DNA from: Lutjanus erythropterus
Taxonomy: Eukaryota > Chordata > Actinopteri > Lutjaniformes > Lutjanidae
Assembly: GCA_020091685.1 (NCBI GenBank)
Contig: CM034591.1
Location: 14,414,043-14,478,042, forward strand
Length of the DNA: 64,000 nucleotides
Direction of reading: 5' to 3'
In this document: in pieces, positions 49,198 through 61,395 of the stretch
Position numbering within the stretch: position 1 is the stretch's first letter
Layout of the letters: each line of letters begins with the position of its first letter
The notes under the pieces: model-generated
What the model saw: the letters and a program-made list of their open reading frames with translations, nothing else
What the model was told of the DNA's origin: nothing
The model's database searches: none
Program-made: the position numbers and the translations under genes

Positions 49198-50992
49198 ATA
49201 CTATCCTTTATGTACTATGTACTAATGTATTATCCCTACACTGCTACACCACGTCATTCTGATCATACATTTTTACACTTGACCATGAATTACATTTGCA
49301 GTTAAACATCAACAAAATTCATTTTTGTTTTGTTGTATTGTGTTGTTAATTTTGTTTTATGTATTGACAAAAGCGGAAATGCACTGAATTGGACATCAAT
49401 TGGATTATTTTACATATGATTTTGTATACATTGTGATCTGTATTTGTAATAAATTTTGTATATTAAAGATAAAACATGTAACATCTTAGCAAATTCAAAA
49501 CATTGGAGGAGGTAGTTTTCCTCCACTCCTTCCCCAGACTCAAAGCTCAGATGGGTCACCAACAGGTTGCATGGACACAGACCTCCAGGTCCATGGTGTT
49601 AGCAGCTGTCTGTATATGCATCCGCTTGTTAGGATAATCGAGCCCTGAACCTACACGAGTGCAGGACAAGCGCAACATTATACTCAGGCAATGACAATCG
49701 ACACTGAGTCACAGGAAGTTGCATCAGCTTTTTTATAACTCTGTCAGTTGCCTGTCAATATTAAGCTAAGCCCGATATCCCCAAAACAAAAGCCCACTGC
49801 TCCGAAAATACGCACTTTTAAAAGATTATTAATGATTTCTTATGACTCACAAACAGACACTTACTCATTCTGCGATCATTAGCTCCAGGTAAAGTGAATA
49901 AATGTGAAATGGGCAGCGTGATCAAACCAAAAACAGACTGGAACAAACAATTCCGCAACAGACTGGAAATTTCCAAAGCAGAACATACTGGCTATAGTGG
50001 CGTTTTATTCATTTTAAAACTTAGTATGCTTCCTTAATCTCAGATGACATATCATGGTCATTTTATAATTTAGTACACTAAATATAGTACATATTTCTGC
50101 TTTATTATCATGTTATACATTTCAGTCATATCAGAAGGGCATTTTAGCAGTGTTTTATTTGGGTGATACTGTTTTGTGTTTACCACTCAGGGCTAAGTGA
50201 CCATGGTGAGGAGCATTTCAAGTGAAATTAAACCATGACAATTACAGCCAGCAGTTATGAAGTTCTCCCAACAGCAAATACTGTAGCAAAGAGCAATATG
50301 AGTACTATGAGGACTAAAGGCATTTTAAGCTATTAAAGTCAATGGTAAAGTAATGTTTTCAATTAAAACCCTGAAATTAAGCTTGCAATAAAACCAGTGG
50401 AAAATCACCTTCATAGAGCAAACTACAACTGTATTGGGAAACATTACGTTAACATGACTTCCATCATGGGAATAATAAGTAAATGAAATCTCTACTGAGC
50501 CTCTCTGGGTCACCTTGGTTACCAAATTTTAGCCAGTATTTACATGACTCAAGTTGAATTTCAGTCCGTCCTAATAGTACTGCTATGTCCAGTACTGAAT
50601 CTTCTTACCTAATCCAAATCCTTCTGACTCCTTTAAACTTCTAATATCTATTTCGATTTAACTTACAAACATTTTTAAGTAAAAAAAAAAGCTGCACATG
50701 TGAGCATTTTACCAACTTGGAGGCAAATTCGAAACTGAATTAGCTATCAAACCCAACTCAACAATGATCGTGATGGGGAAACGGTCAACATCATCTCATC
50801 TGTCTCTGAGAGGGTGAAGTAATCTGCCCTCCAGCAAAGAGCGGCTCGCTGCCTGTGTGATTCAGAAGAGCATCAACATGGAGTTGAAGGAGCAGGATCA
50901 GACCGCCTGTTAAACTTGAATGACTGCAGACTGAAAAAAAATACAGTGGAAATGCTCCTCCTCTTGATGACATACACAAAAACACAGACACA

Positions 50993-51066
50993 TCTCTCTC
51001 TCTCTCTAGACACTGTGATTATCCTCTCTCTCTCTTTGTCACTCATACATACACACACACACACAC
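50993..51066. repeat. Compound CT/AC microsatellite
   Basis: Two CT-rich runs (50993-51008 and 51024-51035) are followed by ATACATACACACACACACAC. Confidence 0.85.
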
Positions 51067-53930
51067 CCATATACACCATAGTCTGACTCGGATATCGAGC
51101 GATGAAAGCTGTTGTGAAATATGTTCAGATAATCCTCTCCTCCTCTGCCTATGTTTTCTGTTTAAATCATCCAAGCGAACGGCAACAGCAATAATACTAT
51201 ACACTTAACTGCTCTGGTGTAGTATTCATGTGAGAATATTTATCATTTATCATTTTTAAGGCTACAGCTACACCTGTTAAATCCAGTGTCATAAAAGGCC
51301 ACATGCTTGGTCTCTTATCCAGCTATTGAGTTTGTTTTGATTAATAAACACGTAGAGAAGAAAAATATTTCTACGTTTTTAAAGACAGGTATTTACAGTT
51401 TCATACTTTTCTCACTTTAACAGATTCAACATCAAGAGCCGTGTTGTCACATCCAAGAATATTTCTAGGATGTTGTTCAAGTGCAGCGTGTGGCAAAAAT
51501 ATCCACACTTGCATGCATCACACTCAAATTCTCAGTTCCATACAAACTATACAGTCACACTGTGTGAGCACCACTGCTCAAAGTGAAAAACTAGTTGCAC
51601 TTCTCTTTAATGGCAGTGCGTCACAGATACTGGACCCAGCAGGTTTAAATTATCCACTGGAAGTTCTCATTTCAAAAGGTGGGTGCAGGAGGTTATGAGG
51701 CTCTTCTGTAAAGTTCCAAGAGTGAGGAATAATTAAGTCGAGTGGCTGGATGAGAGGGAGCAGAGGACACCTCGAGAATTCAATAATGGATGCAGATGAA
51801 GAATGAGAAAGAATTTATCTTGTTGGAAATCAGAATGTGAAGGGAATGCATCTCTCAGACAGGGTGAAGTTTACTTGGCGCACACACTACTACACTTCTC
51901 CTTATAGCTTACATAGAAAATTTTATATATCACCTCTGATTCTGTCTCAGTGTTTCTCTTTGTGTTCTTATCGTGTTATCAGTGCAGTAAGACATTTTAT
52001 TGGTTTGTCAGGGCATCTTTTGCATGTTTAGTCACCCTGGTCTCTTCTTTTTCTTGAATGTTTTTAGACCCATAGAGAAGACAAGGAAGAATATCTAACT
52101 AAAGAAACGTCACTATGAAATTTATTCATGCGTCATGTAGTGATGGAAGCTTCATTGACTCCATGCACTGCTCACTGCTAACTGACTGATAAATTAAGGC
52201 TGGGTACTCTTACCAAATCTTACTGTGTGCATCCTTGAGGTTTTAACAAATGAGTGCATTTCCACCCTAATAAAACATTTGCATCTTTACTTATTTAAAT
52301 CCATCATTGTTTGCATCCTTGGTTATGCTAGATAGGTATGTTTGTCTGCTGTTTGGTGTCCTGTACATTTTTTCCCAATTTGTTTTGTTTGTATGCATTA
52401 TTTTCACTTCTAATTAATGGTAAGTTGGATTTTGGTAGGCTCATTCTCGGTAAAGTGAGTAGGTTTCCACTGAAAAGACATCACCACTTAAAAGACATTC
52501 AGAACAGGTTCAAAAGTAATAGTTTCTTTTCACCAAGTATTTGAAGACATTGAAAGTTCACATTTAGACAATATTTTGCCTGGATTTGCATCAGTGACAT
52601 TTTTCATCCTCTACAGGGTGTAGTTAATTCTCAGTCATCACATTGGACCCTCAATAAGAAACTACATCCAAATTGGCCTTGATGAAAGTCCATGTCTAAG
52701 CCGCTCATCTGCCATGTTTTCCTGTTCATTTTAACTTCTTTGTCACTCTTTATAATACATCCTGAAGCATATATCCCAGACTAGTCAAAGCTGTAGTCAA
52801 TATACCGAGGTGCTTCCGCATATGCGTTAGGCTTCACCAAGAAGCTTCTTGTTGGCAGCATCCAGCCAATGGTTGCACATTTATGACATTTTATATGAAA
52901 CATGAAAGGGTTTGAAATTATGTCTTTGGCTAGACCAGATTTCATCTACCAATGAAATATGGGAAATATATTAACACTAATTTGTGAATCTAATACAACT
53001 GAACAAATTATTAAAATGATTATTTGTGTTTTGTGACACGATGTTGTAATTTTAGCTGGTTGAAAAGAGGGCAAAAAGCAGTCTTAGACATTCACTCCAA
53101 ATAACAGCTGGTAGTCAACTATAAATTAACACTGAAATCCTGGTTGGTTCTCACTGCACATTGCCTCCCCACTTAGTTACAAACATGCTCCCAGGAAAGA
53201 ACTTTACATGCAAACTTTCTACGACAGTTTTGTATCGTAAACCAGGTGAAATTCTGATACATGCTGCTATTCTTTCTTCCTCTATTTGCTTTCCCTTCTT
53301 GGCCTGCCATTTATTTTGATATGAAAGGTTTCAACAAAATGTGTGAAGTGGGCACCAGGGTGCTGAGCTGGACACAGCAGCACAGCCACATAATGCTTGG
53401 CGCAGCAAAAAAATCATTCATGCACAATAAAAACCATTACAAATATTGCATTTTTTTTTAGAGCGCAGGGGTGTGCTTAGAAGAATAAGCCTAAATCCAA
53501 ATCATCTGAGAGCATATTCTTAAAAAGTTACAAAAATTATTCCAAACACACAGCTGTTAAACTTAGCAGAAACATAAACACATCTCCTCCTGCATGGCAA
53601 GGCTAAAGATTTCATTAAAAGGGTACAGATGGTGCCATTGTTGTTGTAATGCATTACAGAACTGGCAACAGCAAGTTGTCAAGAGGACATTCAGTTCAGT
53701 ATTACTTTAATGCACTACTATGTGGTCCCGCTGCAAATAATGTCAGACAGACAAGCAGGCAGGCAGGCGGCAAAAATTCATGAGCTAATAAAGCTTTTGC
53801 TTCCATTGGGATTATGGTTCTCACAGAAATGAAAGCCTAATAAATTCACTGTCCCCTTTAAAGCCTAATCTCAGTCTTCATCTGTTTTGGGAACAACAAA
53901 ACCCATTATACAGATCACTGTTGTCGCTTT

Positions 53931-53978
53931 ACATACACACACGCTCACACACACACACACACACAAACACACACACGC
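53931..53978. repeat. (AC)n imperfect microsatellite
   Basis: AC units from ACATACACACACGCTCACAC onward, with a few interruptions, end near GCTGACC. It lies in homer2 intron 1. Confidence 0.9.
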
Positions 53979-54329
53979 TGACCTTTGCAGTGGCAGTGTC
54001 TGGAGCCAGCACACACTGGCAGGGGAAAAGAAGTGAAAGGCCACTGCTGAACACATGGATGCACGCACACAACTGTTGGTGGAATCCAGTGATCTGCTTT
54101 TCCCAGATAAAAAGCATTAGGTTGATTGATTTTACTGGATAAAAAAAGAAGATGACATTTGGGACTTTATGGCAGCTGAACTCTTTTCTCCCGCTGACTG
54201 TTGGGTGCTCTGTCCCCATCTGGTGCTTTAAATTATTTACAGGTGTGTGTGCGTGTGTTTCTGTGTGGGGGGGGGAGCAGGTTTGAGTGAGTCCGCACTG
54301 TCTATGCCTACGTACACCTACACACCCAC

Positions 54330-54375
54330 CTCAGGCCCATCCACACTGATGATGCAGCATTCGTGTTGTGTACAG
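54330..54375 (-). pseudogene. Relic of homer2 exon 2 (3' end of exon and its splice donor)
   Basis: Read on the minus strand, this matches the last part of homer2 exon 2, CATCATCAGTGTGGATGG against CATCATCAGCGTGGATGG. It ends at the same place with GAG followed by GTGGGTG, against AAG followed by GTACGTG. In the exon frame it reads CIISVDGPE where the exon has RIISVDGSK. Resemblance fades further upstream, so only a fragment of the EVH1 exon survives. It lies 5.8 kb upstream of the true exon, in intron 1. Confidence 0.5.
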
Positions 54376-54484
54376 GCAGAAGAATAAATTAAGAACGAAA
54401 GAATGTGCTGACATCCAGATACATGAGGACTAAAAACTGTTGGGAAAGCTCAGCATTATACCTTTAAAATTCAAATACAACATT

Positions 54485-55362
54485 TTTTTTTACATTTAAA
54501 AGTGATGCTTTGCATTATTTGAAGTGGGGTTGTATGAAGGACTTAGCAAAAGTTAGTGTATTTGCTACAGTAGATGACCGTCAACACACCGTCAGTTTTG
54601 AGAAGCAGAAAGGGACGCCAGCACGGAAGTTAAGCGATGAAGTGCTGTAGACAGTTTTAGCCACTTAAAAAAGGTTCACCTCAATTTAATTAGAAAAAAA
54701 CAGTTTAAGTGTACACTATATTTAGAATACTTTCACTGCTTTACTTTGCCATCAGCCTTTTCCTACGGGAAACCGCTGTTACACAAGCCAAATACCGCTC
54801 TCTCCAAAGCAACCAAACTCCATAGGCAAAATCAGTCATTTTACCTGGTAGATCACAGGAGTTGCTGGTCTATCACAGCCTCAATCTGTTAATTGGTATT
54901 ACTGTGTGACTTCTGTGTTTTAAAAGGATAGTTTGAGTTCACCAAAGTCACACAATAACACAAACAGATAAAGGCAGCGGTAGACCTGCAGTTCCTGTGT
55001 TCTGCAAGCTAGACAGGCTAATTTTGCCTCTGAAGTTTGGTTGGTTTGGAGGAAGTATTATTTGGCTGATATGACTGTAACCCTAACCCTTCCTTCAGAA
55101 AAGGCTGTTGGAAGGCAAAGTCAAGTGGTGAAAAGTGTACACTTATACTGACTTTTTTTTTATGTGCACCTTTTTTCAGTGGCTGAAATACCTTTTGTTT
55201 CTGATCCTGTCCACAGCAGCACACTGCTCATCTTTGGTGGTCCTCTCTGCCTCTCCAAACTGGGGGCATAAGTGCTGACCTGCATCTGCTCTAGCTAATA
55301 CAATTGACTATTGATAAGTATGTCACACAAATCCACTTCAAATAACATGAACAATCTGTTTA
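54485..55362. mobile_element. Repeat family B, near full-length element
   Basis: The left end contains ATTATTTGAAGTGGGGTTGT, and the right end AATCCACTTCAAATAACATG is its inverse. The interior carries GGCAAAATCAGTCATTTTAC and TTCACCAAAGTCACACAATA, which are shared with the 11.2-12.6 kb and 31-223 copies. It has no coding capacity. Confidence 0.6.
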
Positions 55363-56283
55363 ATTCATCTACATCACAAAAAGTCATGATTGCACTGTGC
55401 TTTCAGTTCTGAGGAGGGTAAATGTTGCTACAGTACCTCTGAGGAATATAGAGCAGCAGTATTGTGAGTGATGCACGACTAAGCCCGCCTGCCTCTTGTT
55501 CTCTTAAATCCTGTGAAGTGTTGGCTTGATGACTACCCAGGGTTTACCTAAGCACAGTATTCTCCAGAGTTTTCAGTGAAGTTTGCTAAGAGAAGGATAA
55601 TCCTGCTGCTTAAAGAAGACATTTTAAGATGATGCAGGATGACACCGTGTCCTGAGAGGAAGTGTGAATAACAGCAGGCTGCTTGTATCCTCGGCTAAGA
55701 GTTTCGATGGTGATTTTAATGCGAGGGGTTGCAGTCACGTTGCATTCATGTTCTGCTACACCTGTAGAGTTCAGGTAGGTTTTTCCATAGCAAGTGCAAG
55801 AAAACAGACTCAACCAGATTCCTGAGTTTAAGATTCCACTCCAGGCTCCTTCCCCAAACAAACTTTCTTCACAAATCACAGTCATCTGCTTCTCTTTCTG
55901 AATGAAAGAGACACGTGTCTCATGTTGGTTTAGTTATTGATCAACAATTTAGGTAATCCAAAACTGTCAAAACTCTAACAGGTGTCCTAGCCTGTTTAAC
56001 AGGAATCCTCTGTTTCAGGAGCTTCAGGTATGTGCACTGCAACATTCTTCACGTTCCAACAGAGAGTGAAAATAATGTTTCTTTACCAGCTCCAGAAATA
56101 TTGAGCATATTGAGATATATATCGTATATCACAGCATAACATAACAATACTGAGATATTATGTATAAGTAGTATCACCAAACCCTAATACTAACCATCAG
56201 TAGCTTTATCATGGTTAATTGCGAAACGGTTAATCATTTCACTCCTAAAATCTGATAATGTTGTAGTGCTCAAAAATAAAATA

Positions 56284-57337
56284 CACTGCCTGGTTAAAAA
56301 AAAAAAAACAACAAAAAACACAATATTTCATTGGACCGCCTTTAGCTTTGATCACGGCACATATACTATTTACCATGGCATCGTTATGATAAGCTTATGC
56401 TATGTCACAACATTTACTTGTGTCCAGAGTTGCAATAATTTTTCACCAAGATCTTGTACTGATGATGATCACAATTTGAGCCTGATTAATCCTTTCATTG
56501 TCAGGTCTTGAAATCTGCCCATGCCATCAGGGAAGAAAAAATCCATTGATGGAAAAACTTGGTAATTCAGTATATCCAGGTAGTGAGCTGACCTTATTTT
56601 TGGGCACGAAACGTTGCTGAACCTCGACCTGACCGACTGAAGCAACCCCACATAATAACACTGCCCACACAGGCTTGTACAGTAGGCACTAAGCATGATG
56701 GGTGCATCACTTCATCTGCCTCTCTTTTTACCGTGATGCACCCATCAGTCTGGAACAGGGTAAATCTGGGCTCATCAGACCACATGGCCTTTCTCCATTG
56801 CTCCAGTCCAATCTTTACGCTCCCTAGCAAATTGAAACCTTTTTAGCCTCACTGATAAGTGGTTTTCTTGAGGCTACACAGCTGTTTGGTCCCAGTCCCT
56901 TGAGTTCTCTTTGCATTGCGCGTGTGGCTCTTACTTTAATGCTTTTACTTTTCTATTAAACATAGCTGTGAGTTCTACTGTTGATTTTTTACGATTTCAT
57001 TTCACCAAACGTTTTAGTGATCTTCGATCACAATCACTCAAGATATTTTTCCGACCACATTTCTTCCTTGAAGATGATGGTTCACCACTATCCTTTCAGA
57101 TTTCAATAATGAGTTGGACAGTTCTTAACCCAGTTTCAGTAGCTTCATCAATCTCCTTAGTTGCTTTCTTTGCTTGATGCAGGCCAATAATTTGACCCTT
57201 CTGAAACAGAGGAACATCTTTTCCAAGGCCATAGGATATGTCTTCTGACACGGTTGTTTAAGAAATGAGAAGCTCCTCACTGCATCAGTTAGGATTAAAT
57301 AACTTGTTGCCAGCTGAGTTTTTTTGTCCAGGCAGTG
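56284..57337 (-). mobile_element. Tc1/mariner transposon remnant
   Basis: The ends CACTGCCTGG (56284) and CCAGGCAGTG (to 57337) are inverted, and each is flanked by the TA expected for Tc1/mariner. The length is about 1.05 kb. On the minus strand a decayed transposase can be followed: a basic CGRK-containing N-terminal DNA-binding part near 57060, then MWSDEPRFTLFQTDG (56780s) with the first catalytic Asp, then MHPSCLVPTVQACVGSVIMWG. Stops and frame changes interrupt it, so it is inactive. It lies inside homer2 intron 1. Confidence 0.85.
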
Positions 57338-58356
57338 TATAAAGAGACAAACATATCCTTACGTAAAGCTGTCATGATACCAAAATAAACTTTGATAAAA
57401 TATTAGTACTAAGCTATTAAAAAAACATTAGTCCATACCTCTTTTGATACCAAGGCAAAAAGAAAAAAAAAGTCCTAGGCACACAAAATAAGATAATCTT
57501 TTTCTTTTCTTTTTTTTTTTTTTTTTAACATTAAAATAAAATAAAAAAAATTAATTAAAAGTCTCTGAACACTGTCTGGTTTTGCTGCAAGCCAAATTTC
57601 AGGCAGGACAATTAAGACTGAACACAGGTCTTAAAGGAGCACTTAGATCATTTTTTAATAGTTTAAGACCTTTCGATTTTATAATTAAAGGATATAGTGT
57701 AGTTTTAAACACGTGGTATTGAAAAAGTAACAACATTTTGTACAATCTTGTCGTTATGTATGCTGTAAATTTGATTACTCTTGTTCCTTTTACAGGATAC
57801 TTTTCAGAAAATCCAGTTCAGACTTATTCTTAACTGGCAGTATTGTTACAGAGGTGTCAAGTCTCCCTCTAAATGGGTCAGCAGAGAGATAGCATCAACA
57901 CACAATGTCTGGGTTTTACACCATGTTTGGAGTGTGAAATGGGCTGAGGACGAATAAACTAGTCAACTGTACATCCAGGTACTATTTGATAGAAGACCCA
58001 CGGGCACAATGATATGAATGAGCCTGTGACGCTATAATAGGATCTCTTCATTAGTGAGACAACATCTCTGCCAGTGAGACTTCATAAGGTCACTGGCCTG
58101 TTTAGAAATATGTTGTCCCCCTTTAGATCCTCCAGAGGCAAAACACAAACATGAACAGACAATTTCACATTATTGTCAGTGACCTGATGAAAACACACAC
58201 AGCAAACTGTCTTATAGACAGAAGACACAACCTTGGGAGCATTAAAAGGTTGTTTTTAGCAATCTGATTTGCACAATGTATAGTGAGTGAACACATTACA
58301 TTACTACACCACTTCAAGTGCTGTTCTGTCAAATTTACAATGGCCAAGTTATCTTA

Positions 58357-58985
58357 ATGACTATGTTTACATACACAAAATATGCATTTTTTGCCTATAT
58401 TCTGAAGAAGACAATATTCCTGCTAAACTGTTGGGATTTACATGAAAATGAATATGTGTCTTATATTCCTGTTTATATTTAGCCATGCATACTCTGATTA
58501 TGGATACTTCTTTGCATCAAAATAAAATAGCATTTTCTCAAAGTTTTCCACTGGTGGCAAACTTTTTCGACTGTGGGAACAAAGCCTCCATCTTGCATTA
58601 GTTCAGCCACGTTCTTGAGAGGGTTGGTGTTGTGATATTTGTCCATATCAAGAAACCTGTTGAGATCCAATTCTCTCTGTGTTCCGCATCTGACCATAAA
58701 TGTGGGCTTTTATTTTGTGCATGCATCTCTACCTCAACCTTTCAAACTGTTGGCTAGTTGTTTGTTTACAACACAAATGGTACATGGACAGATCACTGAC
58801 AAGGTGTGCACCACACTGCCGTAAAAACCCCAACTGAGACACATATTCTGAATCCGCTGTATACATGTTCAAAGACTGCTCCTGAAACCTGACCATTAAA
58901 CATGTCTTAATCGGAAAATGCTCCACTCAGAATAAGGCCTAATTTAGAATATCTGAACAGAATACGCCATTTACGTAACCTGTAT
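58357..58985 (-). mobile_element. Possible PIF/Harbinger-type remnant with Myb/SANT-like frame
   Basis: The frame 58697-58479 reads NPLKNVAELMQDGGFVPTVE followed by KVCHQWKTLRKCYF. This has the pattern of a Myb/SANT-like DNA-binding domain (helix, G-F, then V-x2-x-W-K-x-L-x3-Y/F), as in the second protein of Harbinger transposons. The flanking GTTTACATACACAAAATATG and an AGAATACGCCATTTACGTAA near the other end are weakly inverted. Only this short domain remains. Confidence 0.35.
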
Positions 58986-60473
58986 CAAATTCAAAATATT
59001 CCACTAAAGCAGGCCAGTCACCAGGGTATAGTCATTACTTAAGATCATATTACCAGCAGAAGTATAAAACGCAGTCCTTGAACCTACGTGGTCTGACAAA
59101 TACAAGGAATGCACAATTCTGTCTTTTCATAGAACTTCAGTGACAAAAGCTGCATTAGTCACTTGTCAAATACCTACAGTGCAGTAGGTGGAGGAACACT
59201 GACACGTATAATTCCTCACTTTCCCTGCCAGCGCTAACAACAGTACACCAAGTTACAATTGACTTTTCTGTGGCATCGAGTAAGAAAAGAACATCTTCTC
59301 CCAAATCTGTCACAGAGGGAAAATGAGAAACTTCTATCTAGGTCATGAGGGGCACAGATATGGTGACTGTGGTAATATGAAAACGGCAAATTAGAAACAA
59401 ATGTGTTGCGACAACCAAAGCAGAACTAATTTGTGAGCATAAAGAAACTGAATTTAATAACTTGAATTCTCATTAGCTCGTGTAATCCTGTTCATATGCC
59501 AGCTGAACAGAGTTGAGGGTCTTCTGCATTTTTACCTGCGAGGCCTGCTGGAGAGAAGAGCTGCCTTATTAGTGAGAGCGGCGTTTTGTCTGAGTGAATG
59601 AGCAAAGTAGGCAGGAGAGGAAAGCTCTGTGGGATCATCACTACAAGACCACCTGGGCTTTTATCGCAATAAACACGCTGCTCTACTAATGATGTCAGGA
59701 GGTCAGAGAAGGGCGGCTTTGCCTGCAGATACTGTAGTGTGCAATAACCTGGACTCTAAGATCCCTGCTGACTGAGACAAATACTTCATGCTAAAATGCT
59801 GTCTAGGAAAGATGAATGAGTTTATCAGTTACGAGCACCTTCACAATATTCCACTTAAAGTCCAGTATTCTTAAGGTTTTAAAATGTTTGTTTCTAAGGT
59901 ATTTCAGCGTCACTGGATAGTTTGACAATACAACAAACTTCTTACGCACCAAAAAGTCTTATTGACAGGTGTGTCAGGTCAAAAAAAAATGAAGACAAAA
60001 ATCCAACACGCTCACACAAGTTATCTTGATCCTTTGTACTCTCTTTAACATTCGTTCCGGTCCTGAAAACTTAATCAGATAAAATTCACGAACATTTGCA
60101 GACTGAAATGTTGTTGTTAAAGTGAGTACAAGTGATCGACAGCGATTGGCATTTTGTTTTGTTCAGCTTCATTCAATAGTGTAATATTGATGCATGATAT
60201 TGTATTTAATTTAGTGCTTAGACGCTAGTAGATTATAATTAGCTGACAAATCTATTAATAACAAACCTGATAACTGATCAATAACTGCTAGTGATCATTT
60301 ATGATGAGTTGTGAACTCTTTTTTCCCCTCATGCTGTTTTATTTTAAGGATTTTCAGAAGTATGTACTATTTCACAAATAAAAGCTAAGGGATTTTGAGG
60401 TGGGGGTCGCAACCCCCATGTTAGAAAGGAACCCCTGGACTAAACGATTAATTAACATAATTGCTTGACTAAA

Positions 60474-60632
60474 GGTAGAGTAAAGGATTCTGGACAAAAA
60501 TGCTTGATTGTTGAGTCACTTCCTGGTCAGTCCAAGTCACCAACCCAAAGTGTCAGTTTTTGGTGACCTGGGAATGACACTCAACAATTAACTAGCTTCC
60601 TCCAGAATCGCTTGCTCTAACTTTGATCAATA
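60474..60632. mobile_element. Fold-back element
   Basis: The left arm (GTAGAGTAAAGGATTCTGGA, TGATTGTTGAGT, GGTCAGTCCAAGTCACCAA) pairs with a right arm carrying the inverse (TTGGTGACCTGG, ACTCAACAATTAAC, CCAGAATCGCTTGCTCTAAC). The result is a hairpin of about 70-base arms around a short loop. Confidence 0.65.
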
Positions 60633-60711
60633 ATTACTTATTATTATTATTATTGTCTGCAGCCTAATTTCATTGTTATTCTATATTTTACAATAATAAT
60701 ATTATACTATA

Positions 60712-61395
60712 GACTTAAAGGTCTAGTGTGTGAGATATTTTGAGGATAGTTTAACATACTGTAATCTGTAATATTACATTCATAATCAGATGCAATATTC
60801 CTTTTTATCATGGTACTTTTCAGTATGAATGCCAGTATTACTTTCAGTGTCATTACCAATACTAATTTTTCCAATTGTAGTTTATTTTAATTTAGTTTTT
60901 TACCTAACTTCTCGTTTCTATTGTTATTCTATTAGGCACTGTTTTTTGCATTTATTGTGCTTCAATAATGTATTGTTTTTGTTTTTATGTTGCTATAATT
61001 TTGGAGCAATCTCTGGCAGAAGTATTTCCATCGGAATGACTAAAGTCATATCTTATATTATTTAGGCTATTGGTAGAATATGGCATAAAAGGATATTCAT
61101 AAGTATGTTTCCATTTGTGTATAATTACCTGGAAATAAAAGTTGTTGTGTTTTCACTACCTTAGGATGAACCATTTACAGTATATCTACAGAAGGCGCTG
61201 GCCGTCCTCTGTTGAAGCCACCATGTTGCACCACCACAGTGGCCAAGAACGAACAAACCAAAAAACTGGTTCTAGATGGGGCCTTTCACATTTTGCATCA
61301 GTTTCATGGCCACCGTAGGGGAGAGAGAGACAAGGTGTTTGCAGTCTGCAAGCTTACCACTAGATGCCACCAACTCCAACACACTGATCCTCTTA
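60712..61395. mobile_element. Repeat family D, near full-length copy
   Basis: The left end is GTCTAGTGTGTGAGATATTT. The right end, CCACTAGATGCCACCAACTC with CAACACACTGATCCT, inverts to the AGTGTGT terminus. GTGTATAATTACCTGGAAAT is shared with the 22.1 kb copy. Confidence 0.55.
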
